Positions 63,597 to 64,000 of a stretch of DNA of 64,000 nucleotides are shown piece by piece; position 1 is the first letter of the stretch; each line of letters begins with the position of its first letter. The translations under genes and the position numbers were made by a program. The stretch lies in the NCBI GenBank assembly GCA_035516155.1, contig DATJAP010000001.1, forward strand, positions 124,001 to 188,000, given 5' to 3'. This stretch comes from JAJYKN01 sp035516155. GTDB taxonomy: Bacteria; Nitrospirota; UBA9217. Under the pieces are notes generated by a model that saw only the letters and a program-made list of their open reading frames with translations, was not told the DNA's origin and ran no database searches.

Positions 63597-63853
63597 GAAT
63601 ACCTCCCCAATAGACTTGCCTTATGAGTTTACTTCGTTATCTGTTTTCCTCTGTGCCCTCTGTGGTTCCCTGCTTTATCTTTATATTTGATTGAAAGATA
63701 CCTCTTTAAGGTCACGAAATCATCACAACGGGATAAAATAATGGTCACTGGAATGCATAGGACTAAAGGCTGATTAAATCGGACAAAGGGAACACGCACG
63801 TTTATAGCCAGTCCCGATTAACGGGTAGGGTGAACGTGATGGCGTTGGAAAAA

Positions 63854-63874
63854 CCGGCGCGAAGAACGCGCCGG
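63854..63874 (-). terminator. Terminator of the gene cut by the window edge
   Basis: A perfect 8-bp GC-rich stem CCGGCGCG/CGCGCCGG with a 5-base loop, followed on the minus strand by TTTTT. It lies just past the stop of the partial gene. Confidence 0.9.
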
Positions 63875-63879
63875 AAATC

Positions 63880-64000
63880 TTAAAATTTCTGGCTTTTGCT
63901 GAACAGGCCGGAGGCGCCGCTGGGAGCGGGTGGCTTCGCTTCAACGATCTGCGGGGTTCCGCTCCCGTCATAACAGCGTACCGTGAAGTTGTGCTTGCCC
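63880..64000 (-). CDS. C-terminal end of an uncharacterised protein (partial)
   Basis: The minus strand from the window edge reads GKHNFTVRCYDGSGTPQIVE, then AKPPAPSGASGLFSKSQKF and a TAA at 63880-63882, followed by a strong terminator. The start lies beyond the window. The Pro/Ala/Ser-rich tail and a Cys suggest an exported or surface protein; the family cannot be told from this part. Confidence 0.65.
   Translation of the reverse strand, partial: GKHNFTVRCYDGSGTPQIVEAKPPAPSGASGLFSKSQKF

Overview
The window looks like the chromosome of a Gram-negative, probably anaerobic or microaerophilic environmental bacterium. It carries outer-membrane lipoproteins, OmpA-like and beta-barrel proteins, an RND tripartite pump, and many redox proteins of types common in Desulfobacterota and Nitrospirota (DUF362-ferredoxin, DUF169, nitroreductases, isochorismatase-like and aldo/keto reductases). 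The phylum assignment is an inference from gene content; no rRNA or tRNA gene was seen. Coding density is low: several gaps of 0.5-1 kb hold decayed genes, dispersed repeats and strong promoters.

Layout. 0.5-1.2 kb: an AT-rich lytic transglycosylase gene, 4 bp downstream of a broken gene. 1.9-6.3 kb: an AttH-like exported lipocalin hydrolase followed by an ABC ATPase and a large FtsX-type permease. 7-13 kb: a cell-envelope block with an S41 protease, an OmpA-like lipoprotein, two L,D-transpeptidases and two Lpp/OprI-like lipoproteins ending in lysine. 13.5-14.5 kb: a tandem universal stress protein. 15-26 kb: a metal/redox envelope region with a Met/His-rich repeat protein, two paralogous 94-aa secreted proteins flanking a TlpA-barrel pair, a CzcCBA-type efflux operon with a ruined His-rich gene in front of it, and a Fur regulator with two Fur boxes. 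27-35 kb: single genes among pseudogenes (HIT hydrolase, nitronate monooxygenase remnant, frameshifted sugar O-methyltransferase), plus a HAD phosphatase, a diguanylate cyclase response regulator, a HhH-GPD-like pair and an exported VOC protein. 35-40 kb: an exported YqgE-like protein, then groESL and three hsp20 genes on one strand with a CIRCE operator in front of the hsp20 trio. 41-51 kb: a PAS/PilZ sensor followed by a run of redox enzymes, all on the + strand. 51-54 kb: a cyclopropane synthase-type methyltransferase with a geranylgeranyl-reductase-type flavoprotein. 54-59.6 kb: a methyltransferase, a dienelactone hydrolase, an unknown 393-aa protein and a patatin. 59.7-61 kb: an IS110/IS1111-type element. 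61.3-64 kb: a YqjD/YqjE-like pair, a periplasmic MsrAB fusion with a small HMA-like protein, and a gene cut by the window edge.

The most unusual signals are non-coding. Three + strand genes (27.0, 29.1, 33.9 kb) share near-identical promoters (TTGACAT, 17 bp, TATAT[TA]), each preceded by its own tandem short repeats (period 11-16 bp). A dispersed element of about 90 bp (26.8, 40.7, 42.4, 54.2, 55.6, 58.2 kb, with a partial copy at 36.1 kb) lies in one orientation ahead of + strand genes, often about 55-65 bp before a TTGAC[AT] box. Together they suggest a lineage-specific promoter or regulon architecture that standard annotation would miss.
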